Assembly (NCBI GenBank): GCA_030159075.1
Contig: BROG01000966.1
Location: 1-64,000, forward strand
Reading direction: 5' to 3'
Origin: Atrina japonica
Taxonomy: Eukaryota > Mollusca > Bivalvia > Pterioida > Pinnidae
Length of the DNA stretch: 64,000 nucleotides
In this document: positions 23,734-38,400 of the stretch, piece by piece
How positions within the stretch are numbered: the stretch's first letter is position 1
Layout: each line of letters starts with the position of its first letter
Made by a program: the position numbers and the translations under genes
The notes under the pieces: model-generated
What the model was told of the DNA's origin: nothing
What the model saw: the letters and a program-made list of their open reading frames with translations, nothing else
Database searches by the model: none

Positions 23734-24071
23734 CACATTGGAAAACTTCCTATTAAGTTAAATTAAAATTGGCCCATTGTTTCTTATTTTAAGAAAAAGT
23801 TGAAAATGTGTAAAAGTTAAAAACACAAAATCAAAAGATGATAGCAACAGGAAAACATGAACTCCTGTCCTATGCTAATCACGAGTCTTTCTCGCATAGG
23901 CAGTAATGGAGAACAAAGAATCACATCCTCAATTTTATTCACCATACAGCACTTTGAAAATAAGTCAGTCTTAATCAATATACATGTACATGTAAAAATG
24001 CTTCTGTGGACAGAAATGTGTACATCATGGGAGAGGCAAAACAAGCAGCTCAAGACAGTACCAAATGGAGA

Positions 24072-24350
24072 GTCGGTAGTGCGCTCAACTCTGGATCGTG
24101 AGGTCGTGAGTTCGAGTCCCGCCGGCCACAGGCTGGTTTCCTGTCTTTCTGATGAGACAGTAAAAACTTGAGGTCCCGTGTCACAGTAGGTGTCGGCACG
24201 TTAAAGAACCCTCACTGCTCAATGGCCGTAAGTGCCGAGCATAGGCCAAAAATTTGAAGCCCTTCACCGGTATTTGGCGACGTCTCCATATGAGTGAAAT
24301 ATTCTTGAGTGGGACGTTAAACAACAATAAACAAACAAACAAACAAACAA
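24072..24350 (+). mobile_element. SINE1, 5'-truncated copy with target duplication
   Basis: The first ~15 bases of the head are missing; sequence starts gtcggtagtgcgctcaactc. Tail is gggacgttaaacaac plus (caaa)n. Flanked by accaaatggaga at 24060-24071 and 24351-24362 (12 bp, perfect), so the truncation happened at insertion. Confidence 0.93.
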
Positions 24351-24677
24351 ACCAAATGGAGAAAAGTCATTGTGGCCATATGCCTTAAGACAACCAGTTA
24401 GCAAGTGATAACACAAGAACACAAAAACTTTGTAATTTACAAATGATTGCTGCATGAAAGATAATAGAACAAAAAAGTTAGTATCTAAGAGGCTTTGTAT
24501 GTTCCCTTTAAAAATTATGAAAAAATATCAAAATTTAAGTTTTTGAAATTGATTGGAGAAGGGTCGACCATGTCCTATAGAAATATCACAGGAAAAATCA
24601 CCAGAGGGAGCTGAGGGAAAAGGGAGAAGAAGAAGGCTTCAGATGACATGGCGTAGAAGGTTACAAAAAGAGCAACT

Positions 24678-24882
24678 GTAAATCCGGTTTTATTCGCAAA
24701 AATTTTATATACGTGTAATTTCGCGAGAGCTCTCACTCGTAAAAATTACATAATCACGTAATAAAGTATGAAAATAGTGTGACGAAATGGGGATTCAGAA
24801 TCACAAAAATATTATCTCGCAAATATATTCAAAATTTGTTTTGCGAAAATTAAGTCCCACGAAAATTTCCGGATTTATAGCA
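24678..24882. mobile_element. MITE E (taaatccgg ends)
   Basis: Inverted ends: taaatccggttttattcgca on the left and tttccggattta on the right, with internal inverted partners (cgcaaaaattttatat / tttgttttgcgaaaatt). No coding. Confidence 0.6.
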
Positions 24883-25020
24883 TGCAAGATAGGACCAACA
24901 TGGAAGGTAGCTAAAAATAGGTTAAAGCTAGAGACTGGGCTGGTTGGAGAAACTGTTTTGGATGCCTAATGTGGCCTTTGGCAGGAAGAGGATTACGTAA
25001 GTAAAGATCAGAATTGTAAT

Positions 25021-25292
25021 TTAAAAGGGTATTAGCTGTGTTACCAAAAAAAAAAATATTTCAATTTTTTCTACTTTTACTACTTGTACTTGATGCACAA
25101 TAACGAAAAAGAGCTATATACCAGCATAAAAAATTGCAATTGAAAAAAGTGCCAAATCTGGGTATCTCAAGCAATTTTCACAAAAAAATATAGGAATTTA
25201 AGAATTTTTATGCCTGTCTACATCTCTTTTTTGTTATTGTACATCAATTTAAATAGTAAAAAAAATGAAAAACACAGATAATGCCCCTTTAA
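25021..25292. mobile_element. MITE B, copy 3 (shortest, symmetrical)
   Basis: Left end ttaaaagggtattagctgtg, right end cacagataatgcccctttaa: almost exact complements. Interior pairs (tactacttgtacttgatgca against gtacatcaatttaaatagta) make the whole element a long imperfect palindrome. It lies about 110 bp downstream of the MRNIP stop, on the side of its 3' UTR. Confidence 0.8.
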
Positions 25293-25403
25293 GCTATGAA
25301 AATAACAGCTTTATATCACTCTTAAAACCCCTAAACAAACTTTTTATCTTTTTATTGACATGGAAAGGTTCTTTCTTGAATTAAGGGGTAAACAGCTCAC
25401 AGA

Positions 25404-26406
25404 TTACATATCAAAACTCAAGTCCTCCTCATTCAAATCACCGATAACAAATAATGGTTTGGTGTCGTTAACACATGTAACATTTTCTGCTGACGGAATA
25501 TCAGAGCAAATATTTGCAGTCACCTTATTCTCCTTTCCTATTTGATAAAGCTCAGGATTATCAATGTTTGACACAACAGAAGAACAAGCCTCTGACCTAT
25601 GTATGACCTTTCCGAGATTCTCTTGTTCTCGCAATGTTTTTTGTTTACCATCAGGAGGTCCAACATTTAATTTCAATCTCTTATCTTCTGACGTACTCAT
25701 TAATTTATTGTTATATCTTTTCTGATGCCACAAGATGTTCATATCAGGAAGGACATTCAATTGTGTTGAACCAATCCCTGACTGAGAAACAGTATATCCA
25801 TGGTAACCTGGAATATTACGACTCTGTGTTTTTGCAACTGTCTGTATACGACTACTCAGAGAAGTCATTGTAAAGTTTTCCTCTGCAGTACAATCAATGC
25901 CCTCTCTCTCATCATTATATGAACCACTGATCAGTTTGTCCTTGTTGTAGAAAATAGAAGGATGAGAAAAATTTGATTTGTTATCATTGCTCTCATCATC
26001 ATCTTCATCATCATCATATTCATCACCTTCGTCTTCATCATCCATAAATTTCCCCCACTTAGAATTTTTTTCAGGAATTATGGTTTGGTTTGTTTTGGGA
26101 ATGCTTTGTTCCTGTTTGTGTTTCTCTGTTATATGGGTATTAGATTTGTACTTAATACATTTATCTTCTGTCATATAATTACCTCTTGAATCTCTCGAGT
26201 CATGTGACTTGGATTGTCCAACATATATTTTGCGACCGACAAACCTTTCTTCGGTTCCTTCTGATGAGTTAGAGCCCCTGAATCTCTCTAGTGAAGGATG
26301 CCGGTTACAAAAAGTCTTTGTTTCTTCAGACATCCAAGAAAACCCTTGAAACCTCTGTTCATTTTGAAGCATATCTGATTCTGAACAGCCATTTTCATTT
26401 CTCTTT
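25404..26406 (-). CDS. MRNIP: MRNIP coding exon 4 (terminal)
   Basis: Acceptor ttttatcctcaacag on the minus strand ends at 26407; the first base completes the arginine codon begun in exon 3. Codes for about 333 residues: serine-rich and charged, with SKWGKF, an Asp/Glu run and the conserved LFVIGDL C-terminus, then stop. The in-frame ATG at 26465 lies in the intron and is not used. Confidence 0.9.
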
Positions 26407-29400
26407 CTGTTGAGGATAAAAATAAAACAAGAGAAATATACTGATGTTCTTACATATAAAGTCATAGCAAAAGGCAGAACAATCCAAATATAAACATTGA
26501 GGTGTCCAATTTATTAAAAGGTCAAAATTTGATGCCCGATAAGTTGATATATTTTATTACATTTCCGTTCTTATTCTGCATTTTTATTTGTCCAGAGACG
26601 GTCACGTGTTCTACCGTTTAAAATGAAATCACACTGTAAACCAGATAATTTATCACATTTCACTGCTATAATGTCACAAAACTGTTTTAGCTGAATTTCC
26701 AACTGCATGGAAAAGTGAGACAAACCAGAGAGATTGATAGAACTTGCCATATCTCTTTCATTGGTCAATGGTTTGTTAAATTAAAATGTAATAAAACGAT
26801 TATTGCACTACTTTCAGTTCGATATGAGAATTTATGGAGTACAAAAAAAATATCATTCTCGGTTGATATTGTTTTTGTACTCCATAAATTCTCATATCAA
26901 ACCAAAAATAGTGCAATAATTGTATTACGTTTTATGACAGATAGATATGTCCCATGTACATATATATATATATATATATATAGGTGACTCTTGATACCCC
27001 AAAGTGCTTGGGACCACCGAAAAACTTCGAGGTTTCGAGAATTCCAGAAATGGGCATTTCAACCGATATAGGTTCTTAATACTATACAAAAAAAAAAAAA
27101 AGGATTTGTTTTCGTAATTAGTATGAATTTTGACATAAACAATCCCTGAACCTAATCTTCAAAAATGGAAAAACGTTTAAATACGTTATCTTTATTATGT
27201 ATCAGATTTGGATAAAAACGATCATCGACGTATAAGGTATATAATGTTGCCGTAGCATTCACTACTTATTCAGTAATCTACAGTGCCGCTTGATCTAAAA
27301 ATTAAACTACCACTTGGTTTTGACACTTGTACTCGACATCATAGTCTAAGACGCATCTTTACACAGTTCTTCTCTTTTGATAGCTCTTAATTAATTAACA
27401 ATCCCGTCAATCACTACTCCATTAGGTCAGGGACTACTTGTCACCCGATTATCAAAACACCTATTGTTTAATCTTGTAAGGATCTCGGTGTCATTCTGGC
27501 TCACAGCATTGACTTTTAATCAATTCAACGGTAATTACTCAAACTTCGAGGTTTCGAGGGTGAAATATAAAGGAATATATAAATTGGGACTTCAAATTGA
27601 CTTCGAGCTTTCAAGAACAAGGTTTCAACATTTGAGAGATCGAGAGTTAATTTACTTAATTTATGAAGGAAAAATATCGGGACCTGTACAAAACTTAGAG
27701 GTTAGAGCCATCGAGAGTCACCTGTATATATATATATATTTTACCAGCTGCAATTCCCTTCATTGCAAGTATATAGAGCGATGTGTTGGATTTGTCGGTA
27801 CACGCAGTCACGTGACCCGAGTGTTAACCGCTTTACATTTTGGTGTAGGAATGCATGAATGAATCAATAAAGAATAGAATATCACATATTTACTTCTTAT
27901 TTATTTAATCTTAAAAGCCATATATTACCACAAAACAAAAACTAATTCTAGGTCATATTATGATGTTATGACCAGAACTACAGACCACAAAAATGAAAGT
28001 TTACTTAGTTACAACAGAAAAAAGAGTTTGGCCTTATGTAACTTTGTCAAGCATCTCTGATAAACAGGTCAATTTGTTTGCCTTCACTGGATATTCCTAT
28101 CAGAAACAATTCGTCACTCGCATCGTGTGAAATAGGCCTACTTACGTAAGTTAAATACCAATCAGTCATCATGGTTCCCAGCTGATTGGTAAAAAAATGT
28201 CGAATAAAATAGCTACTTTCAGTTGCATCTATGGTATATCCCATTAATAATATATCAGAATTCGTTGTAAATACATTATACAGCATACTCATTGGCGCTG
28301 CCATTTGCATTTTCAATTCTTTTCTGACACATTTAACCTTCTGGTTACCAAGCAGACGAATATTTTAAAATAACTTCAAAACAAATCTGACACCTATTCA
28401 AAATTTTCCATATCACTAGTTTCTTTCAAAATGATATGAAAATAAGAAAATAAGCCTTAATTCCATTTAGTATTTCCGGACAGAAAAGGGGAACTACTTC
28501 TCGTCTCACACAGCTGTTTAGCTGTTACATCATATGAAAAACTCCCACCGCAAAGCCAATTACATAGAATGAATTTCGTAACCAGCTAACTACAGATTCA
28601 CAGAAAATGATAATATATATAAATATAAGGATTGTTTTTCATTTTTTTTAAAGCATTGAGTATAAATGCAATGGATTATGGAAAAAAATTCAATGTGCAG
28701 CACTTCATGCTGCACAGAATTTTTTTCCATAATCCATTGCATTTATACTCAGTGCTTTCAAAAAAATGAAGAACAATCCTTAAATATATGTTTTTCAGGA
28801 ACCAAACATCAAAGGCGGAATAATATATTGCGTATCAAATTTGTTGATTACAAATGTCAAAACACAAATCTCTGGGTCCATTGAGATGCCACTATAACGA
28901 AATTGATGTGGTGAGCATTTTATAGTTAGCTCCCTTGAGTATCATTTACGCATATAATTACATGTAAATAAATAAAACAGAAAGTCATAACAGTTCTTAT
29001 TATGTTATTTTATACTATTTTCACCCTTTTTATTGTCATACTTATGCAAGATAATCTTGTAAACATTGGTCGCATATAGTAAATTGGTTATGTCATAAAA
29101 TGCACAGATCATGTACAAAATACCCGAATTTACCTGATTCCGAGTTAGATTCTGTACTGCTTAAATAAAAAATGCGGAGATTGCTGATACAATTTAATTT
29201 AAAAATGCCTTTCATAAATAAAATCTTACTAAAATGTCTACAGCTGCTGCAAAAATTGAAAGATACGCCATTGTAACCACATCAGCACGGACATGTAGCC
29301 TAACGGAACTTGTCAACTATGTGTATTTATTTAATTTTATAATTATTTAATTATCTTTTTTTCAATTTGTACACAGCTTGTATTTTAATGTCGGTTCAGT

Positions 29401-32400
29401 TCTAACGAAACCTGTTTTATAAACATTAGGCCTACTGCAGTACAGGTAAGGCTAATCGTTGACGCCTTTCACCTATCAGTGCAGATCAGGGAACAATTGA
29501 CGGTGTAATTGTTTTATTGACACAATTATTTTTACCTGTGATCTCAACTGTGAAGAAAATCAAGACTGATAACAATAGCTGAATCAGCAGGTGACTTCTT
29601 TGTCAGGTCATTGTAAAGAGTTTATTTACATTGAGTTTTGTACATTTGTTCCCGGAATCTAATGTCAGAGTTGGATACCAAATATTCTGTTGTATCGAGT
29701 ACTTTTTATGTACATTTGTTCCTGGGCGATTCTTGTCAGATACCAAATATTCCGTTATAATGAATGTCGTTGTAAAGCGTGTTCACTGTAATACTGAAAT
29801 AATTTTGTTTTTTCTTTGTTTTACACCCCCACCCCCCACACCCCCCAACAAAAAGAAATTCACTTTTATGGAGATGTCACCAGCTTTAAGTGAGATGCCA
29901 CAAATTCTGACCTGTGCTATGGACTGACGCCAATGCAGTCAGAGTTCTTTTAGGTTCCACGCCTGCCATAACACGTGACTACTGCTCAGTTTTAAGTCTC
30001 ATCCGACAGACCCTAGACTCTTGCTTTGTATGCAGAGTGCTGAGTGGAGGAATGGTCACTAACATTTTTAAATCTTTGGTATGACTCCAATACTAGGAAT
30101 CAAATCTGGGACGTTACAATTGCAAGTCGAACCCTCTACCACTAGTCCATCACAAAGAGTACTAAGGCAAAACAAATTGTACATTTCAGTGCGAGTGAAA
30201 ATACGGCTAAATTTAAGTAAATCTTTAAAAGGCATACAGGCTGTCTTTTTGATAAAAAAATATCCTGTGATTAGACCAAAACTTTGATTAAATGGCTAAA
30301 AAGAGATACTGTCGTGGAAAATTTTAACATATCAAACATATGTTGCCCAGAATTAATGAACTACACCGACGATTGATATTCCTGCCATCCATGTAAGAAA
30401 ACAAATGTTTACTTGCCCATTATTCACATTCTATTTCTTTTCTTAAATACAACATTATAACAAGTTTTTTTTATTAACAGGGATTTTTTAAAAATATTTT
30501 ATTTGTATAAACTGTTGAATATTTGAAACTTTTCATACAAACACACAAATCCATTTAGACAGCTTGTATGTCTTTAAATAACAGATTTACTGAAAAAAAT
30601 CTACATATCAAAATTTCACAACAAAAATATATATCCATATTTAACTCATCATACCCTGAAAAAACGATGGACCCTTCTGCAAATCAATGACTTAGACCAG
30701 TCCAAATGTGTCCTTAGGGGTGAATGGGTTAATTGGCTCACCTTTTACAGTTCCCTCTCCTGTGTTTTCTTTCACAGTTGAAGTCTTTCATATCAGTGGT
30801 ATAGTATACCCCCTCATCTACAGCCTCGTGTAGGACAGGTTCTGAGGCCTCATACTGATCAGCATTCATATATCTGGACCATTTACTACCCGCTGATAAA
30901 TCTTCTTCCTATGAAAATAGTAAACAAAGTCCCAATACTTTCACTTGTACACAAACTCCAACTGACACATTATGTATTCTTCCACCCTGGGTTAGAGTGA
31001 TCCTGTTTTTTACCAGTAGGCTACTGGAAAATTCATTCTCTGGAATAGACTGATCTCATTTTTTTACCAGTACTGTAAAATTCTGTCCAGAACTGCTGAT
31101 CCAGAACACTGCTGTATCCTTACATATATCATAGGCATTGTTTGCTAAGGCCTATAATAAAATTAAGTTTGTTTGCTGTTTACCGACCGACCCACGGAAA
31201 TCACCGCGACTCGGAAAATTTTATTGCCATTTTCAAAAAAAAATTTTTTTTTTAATTGACAAACTTTCTGGAACGTTTGATTACCATCACAACTTTATAT
31301 AGTATTAGTATTACTTCATCTCGATCTCTGAGAATATACATGTATATATTTTGACCGTGGCGCTATTATTTAAATCAATGATGTTTCAGTATATTAACAG
31401 TATTTTATCCGAGTAGTGTAAAGCAATGGCCAGAACGTACGTAACATGACACTACCTACCTACCTACCCATAGGTAAAAGGGTAGAGTCAGTAAACAGCA
31501 AGCAGAGAATATTTTATGTCTGGCCTAACATGAGGGATCAAGGAGATTTTCGTGTTGATAGTTTACATTGTTAAAATTCATTATCGGTTACACATAAATG
31601 TTACCAAATTTGAAAGGAAATGAATATATATGTGTATAATACAGGTTTATATTCATCTGCAGACTGTGGATGAAAAAGGCGGAGTAATGCAGCTACTAAA
31701 AAATTGAACACTTCTCTAAGTCAGTTATAGGAAGAATCATGACTTATACAGTTTCTGTACCTATTCCCATTGATAACATGTTGCAAACACTTTTTCCAAC
31801 TGAATTTTGTTTGTATTTGTTTTTTTTTTTTCATTTTCATCCAAGATTTTTTCACTTATATTGAGATGTCACCAGCTTTAGGTGAAGTGCCACAAATTTT
31901 GACCTGTGCTATTTACTGATGCCAATGCAGTGAGGTTTTTTTTATGTGTCACACCTGCTGTGACATGGGACCTTGGTTTTAAGTCTGTAAGAACGGTGAC
32001 TTTCACTTCAGATGCAAAGCTTTTGGCAAAGGAACAGTAACTACCATTTTTAAAAAGTCTTTGGTATACCAAGAATCGAACCTGGTACCTTCTGTTTGTA
32101 AGTCATACACTCTACCACTAGACCATCGCAAGTGGTCCAGTGATAAGAAGTATCATGACTTATACAGTTTTTATTCATACTGTATACCCGGAAATTTTTA
32201 CTCCTGTTTAATTTTTCGCCCTTAGATGAGAGGGCAAATTTAAAATGAAAATGAAAATTTGGAGCGAAATAATTGAAGTAAAGGACGTACATGCCATCCA
32301 TGAGACTATGATGTTTAACTCACTCACCCCTAAAGACACATTTGGACTGGTCTAAGTCATTGATTTACAGAAGAGTCCATTGTTTTTTAGGGGTTGATGA

Positions 32401-35400
32401 GTTAAGGGCAAATATAAGATAAGAATATGTTTTCTGTCATAAATGTAAAAGGGTGAAAAATAACCATTTCAGGGGCGAAAATTTTCAGGTATACAATATT
32501 CCCACTGATTACATGTTGCAAACACTTTATCCACCTGATTTTGTTTATTTTATTTGCTGGGGGGGTGGGGTAAAATATTGCTTGAACACATGTGCGATAT
32601 GTCTTTTTTTTACCTCCTCCTCTATATTTTCTGTCAAAATATTTTCATCATTAGTGTCGACAAAACCAGATGAGTCTACATCTCCATAATCTTTGGTGGC
32701 AACAAATTCTCTTTGGACTTCCAACTCTCCCCTGATGGTATTAAGTCTCTGAACATGGCATCTACAATCTGCACCACTTCCTCTGCCAAACACCTACAAA
32801 TTTTACAACATGACGTCATGTTAAAAATTGCATGATTTTATCATTTTATACATGTAATGTATATATATTTAATCTTGATGTGTTCACTTTTTAAGTTTAC
32901 AATTTTATGAAATTTTCAGTGATGGAGGCAAAAATGGTCCCAGCTAGGGCCTTTTTCTATAGTTTCTGATTTTTAGTTCCATTCCCATTGATGCAAAAGG
33001 CAAACATTTGATGAAAAAATGTGGTGTACAGACTACAACTGTAATGAAGAATGAATCCTGGGGAAATACATTCCAAAAAGAGATTAAATTACATTTAGAT
33101 TTTCATGTGTAAACCATGATCCCAAGATAGTTCAGTAGGTATGGTGTCCAGATAATATGGAGGGGCCAGGGTTCGATCTCCAACTTGGCTGCACATTTTT
33201 TTTTTTTTGTCTGCTACATTTGGCACCCATCAAAATAAATCAAGATTAATCCTTTGAGTTCTTGCAGGAAACACCTCGATAACCACTCATTATTATTAGC
33301 TACCAGGGCTTAGCTTTATAAATGTCAATCATAAGTACATACATCTATATGCACTATATATTTAAGTTCTCTAAAAGTTTCATTCTCAAAATTATTTATA
33401 ACAAATCGCTTGGAAAAATAAAAGTGATTTACAGTGTATGTTAAATTTTTTTTTTTTTTTTTTTTTTTAATATTACATTTATTCTGAGTATAAAGCCAGG
33501 ATTTTACATGCTCCTATACATCTCCACCTGGCTAGGGAGTATAGAGCTTGGCTGGCTTTCACTCCACATTTACTCTAGATCACATACATTCACACTTTTG
33601 TTCATAGGTGGAAGGAAAGAAGATAGGAAAGGGAGACTTCAAATATTTTAGGATATTCACATACACATACATATATATGTTTAGTAATATTTACATATAC
33701 ATTACATACATTTGTACAGCCTCATATATCATCTAGACATTTAAAGAGGTTCATTTATATATATATAGATGCATTATGTCTCATATTTTTTTAACACACC
33801 ATAATGCTTAAATCTGTGGGAAAAAAAAAAAAGTTACTCTGTACTGAATATACCTTTCCAGTCTATCCAACTTCTTTGGAATTTGCAAAAATTTGAATTT
33901 TTTTTGGCACTGAATTGTTCAGCTTGAAAGTGATGATTTAAAAAATTTTGAAGACTTTTTATATGGATCATATTTTTTCTCTTTGAGGAGTAGTAAATAT
34001 ATTGTTTACTTGCTAAAATTATGTAATTTAATGGAATATTTTTCTTTATTTGTAATTCCAAAAATTATATCATATAATGTAAATTCTATTGAAATATTTG
34101 TTTTAATTTTTATTATGTCTGATAATTTTTTCCAAAGGACTGTGACAAAATTGCAATAAAAAAACACATGTATTAAATCCTCAGATTCCTCGCCACAGAA
34201 CTCACAATAATCATTTTCAATTTTCTTAATTTTCTTCAAATATTGTTTTGTAGGTACAAATGTAGTATTCTGTGTAGGATTTGATACTGTAGCCAATGAA
34301 GGGATGTGTCATTTGTGATTTTGTAGGGAAGTTTGTAAATTTTTTGCCAGTTATTGTGGTCAATGTTATTTAAAAGTATATTATTCCATTTTTTGAATAG
34401 CTGTTGGAGATAGTGTTTTGTCCCTTAGTATTTTATACATATCTTTACATCCTTTACAGTTCTTTAGTATAAATTGCAGATGATATGGTATGAATGGTAT
34501 ATTAGAGATTGGAGTATCATGTTTAAGGTTATTCAGTTTTATAAATGCTCTAATACTTCTTAAGATAGCATGATATTTTAGGAAACATATTGATTGTATA
34601 TTAAATTTTATTTCAAAACCAGACTTTGTTAGTAGTGTGCCATCTTTCGCAAACATATCATTAACAAACCTAACACCTTTGCTGTACCAAGTTTGAATAA
34701 AAATACTCTTTTTATCTATTTTTAGTAAGTTATTATAAAATAAGGGCATTTTACAAAATTCTGAAACAGATGACACTTTATTGTTTTGTTTATTTAGAAT
34801 GGTTTTTCCAGGCATAGAATACATCATTCCAAAAAGCATTTTTATTGGATTTTATAAGAGTTTCTATCATATCATCTCCATATTCAGCAATATATTTAGA
34901 TACATTTTTGTTATATGTAGCATTTAAAATATTGTTCCATGGGTTGTCTTGGCTACAAGTAATTAATCTCCTTATCCATGTACATTTTAAAGCAGGTATG
35001 AATTTATTTAGATTTATCATTTCTAAACCTCCGTCTTCTTTATTTTGCAGGATTACCCCCCTCTTAATTTTATCCACCTTAGAGCTCCATATAAAATTGA
35101 AGAATTCTGTGTGCAGAGCTTTTAAAAAATTTTCTGTTGGGTTAGGTAGAGCAATAAATAAATGGTTCAGTTTAGGTATGAGTAAGGATTTTAATACTGT
35201 TATTTTACCTATTGGTGTCAGAATTCTACGACCCCAGTGTTTTATTTGCTGTTTGATCTTTAATACTTGTTTATCAAAATTTAATTTTGCTATTTCAGAT
35301 AGGTTTACTGAAAATTCTATCCCTAGAGAATTGAATTTGGTATCACCCCATTCTAATTTCCATTTGTCATGATGAAAAATTTCTTTACTGAATTTTTTGG

Positions 35401-38400
35401 AACCAATCCATATGATTTTTGTTTTGGAACTATTTATGTAGAGACCTGACATTTTTGCAAAAATTCTCCAAGCAATTCAAGGCTTCAAATAGAGATGTTT
35501 CAGAACCATCCAGGAAAAGTACTGTATCATCTGCATATTGAGAAATAACAAATTCTTTATTATTTATTTGTATACCTTTAATGTTATCATTATTTTTTAT
35601 GCAAATTGCAAGGACTTCCGCACATAGTAGGAAAATATATGGTGCCACTGGGTCCCCCTGACGACAACCGCGACAAATATCAAGTTGCTCTGATAAAATT
35701 CCATTTTGGAGTACTGTGGGCTTTTATTTCAGTATTAAGAATTTTTTATCCAATCAATAATATTTCTATTAAAACCAAAAAATTCTAAGACTTTAAAAAT
35801 AAAGGACCAGGCAACAGAATCAAAGGCTTTTTCAAAATCTACTAAAATTAATTGTCCAGGTATGTTATGCATTTCAGTGTAATTCATTATATCAAACAGA
35901 AGTCGTGTATTTTCGCCTATGTGTCTTCCACTTAGAAAACCAGTTTGAGTATAAGAAATAAGAAATTGAATTTAATTCTCAAGCTTACACATCCAGAGAT
36001 TATTTTATATAAAACATTCAACAAAGTAATTGGACGCCAGTTTTTTAGAAATTGACGTGGTTTATCTCCCTTTGGCAAGCAGGTAATTATCCCTAGCCTT
36101 TGGCTTACTGGTAATTTTTTTGTTTTCATAGATGCTATTTATAGCTCTTATAATAAAGCATTTAATATCACACCAAAAATATTTAAAAAATTCTGCAGAA
36201 AATCCATCTGAACCTGGTGACTTATCATTTTTCATATTTTTTAAAACTTTTGCAACTTCCTGCTCAGTAATAGGTCCCCCCTAAACTGTCTCTTTGCTCC
36301 TCATTTAGTTTTTTGCATTCATAATTTCCCAGAAAAGTTTTTAGATCTATATTATTTATGTTTTCCTCTTTACTAGAGTATAAATATTCATAGAAGTTTT
36401 TTATCTCTTTTAATATTTCATCTTGTTCTAATACTATGTTCCCATTTTCAAGTTCTACTCTTTGAATTGTTTTATTGGTAAAATTTCTAGATTCTAAACT
36501 CAGAAAATATTTACTTGGTTTTTCGCCTTCATCAATCCACTTGGCTTTTGCTCTTATCATTGACCCCTTCAGTTTTTCTTTTCTTATGTTTTCTAATTGA
36601 GTTTTATATTCCCCTAAATTTTGAACATCATTCAAAGACCTTAAGTTTGCCTCTATTTTATTAATTTTTTCAGTGAGATCTTTTTCATTTTTTGTTCTTT
36701 CTTTATTTTTAAAGCTTGAGTATGAAATAGTCATTCCTCTTATTTCCATTAAAAGAGTTTCAAGGAAAAGATGATTAGAAATAGTAAATTGTATATTTTG
36801 ATATGGGATACTTGTTAAATTGTCTTTGTTATATATCATTATTGAATATTGCTGTACTGTTAATGCAATAATTTCTTTTACATTTTTTAATATAATTCTC
36901 ATCCTTAAGCAAATTATTATTGAATTTCCATAATCCTTTACCCCTTTTAAAATGATTCAATTTTAATTCTAATAGAACTGATGAGTGGTCTGATCTGTAT
37001 CCAAAATTGATCTTAATATTTTCAACAAAATTTGTGAGATTATCAGATAACAGAAAATAGTCCAGCCTAGCTTGTTTTAAAGGGTTAACTTTTCTCCATG
37101 TATATACTTTTTTATTAGGGTTTAGTATTCTAAAGTAATCAACAAGATTGTAATCCCCCATAATATCTAATAAAGTTTCTCTAGCTTTAGGATTATTGAC
37201 ATTAATGTAGTTGTATGTATCTATGTTTTGATTAATAGCAATATTGAAGTCACCACAAATTACACAGAAAGTGTTATCAAAATCTGAAAGAATTTGTCTA
37301 ATTTTTTCATAAAATTCGGGTTTATCATTATTAGGACCGTATAAATTTATCAATGTTAATCTGGTATTATCAATATTGATATCCACTGCTATGAGGTTAC
37401 CTCCTGGTTCAGTTCTTTTTTGATGAATTTTTAGTTCAAAATTGTTTATTAAAACATAAGGCAACCCCCCTAGAGTTAGAAGTATAAGAATTAAAAAGAC
37501 ATGTATAACCCCACTGGGCTTCAATATATTGTTGTTCTTTCTCTGCAAAATGTGTGTCTTGTAAGCAAACAATACTGTAACCTTTACTTTTATAGAAATT
37601 AAGAACATCTTTTCTTTTACTAGGGGTTCCTAAACCTTGGCAATTTACTGAAATAATACTAATTTTGTTGGACATAGTTCATGTGATTATTTGATAAAAA
37701 ATAGACAATTTCATCAATATTTTCAGGTTCATCCTTAATTTATACTAAATATATACAGTATTTAACATTTGTAAATAAAGCAGAAAAATTTACCGTTAGT
37801 TACACATGTAAGCACAAGATTATATAAATACACATTACTTCATATAGTAAACATACACACATATATATATACATACATGTACATACACACACACACACAT
37901 TCATGTACATACATACATATACACATACACACATGCATATACATATTGAAATGAATATATACATGTATATCCACCAGTAAGATTGATAATTATAGACAAT
38001 AATTACTGTCTGAAATATGAAGTATTAGTGGTGTCAGGAGCTAGATAAATAAAAGCACATTACAAAGAGAAAAGCACTGGATACAATGTAGTAAAACACA
38101 TTGTACACACATACATGTACATATAAGGGTACAGAGAACTTAGATATAAAGGTATTGTGTTTACCTTATTTAAGTCACAGATATGAGACATGTATCACAA
38201 ATATTTTGTTGAAATTTGTTTGTAAATAATTGTGTATTTGTACAAAGGATATGGTACATGTACACTGGTATGCATTTGATTTCATAATGTACATATAGAA
38301 GTGACAAATAGACAGGGAGAAGAAAGAAGATAGGAAAGAGGAGAAAAAGATAACAAAACATGCAAACAAGTAAATGATTAAAATGGCGAAGCTAGTTTGA

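Noticed and set aside
25978..26178. Serine-rich open frame on the plus strand
   Set aside because: Antisense of the Asp/Glu run in MRNIP exon 4.
28666..28884. 72-codon open frame crossing the hairpin
   Set aside because: It runs through both hairpin arms and has no relation to the other copy.
34845..35372. 175-codon open frame on the plus strand
   Set aside because: Antisense shadow of the LINE reverse transcriptase region; no domain of its own.
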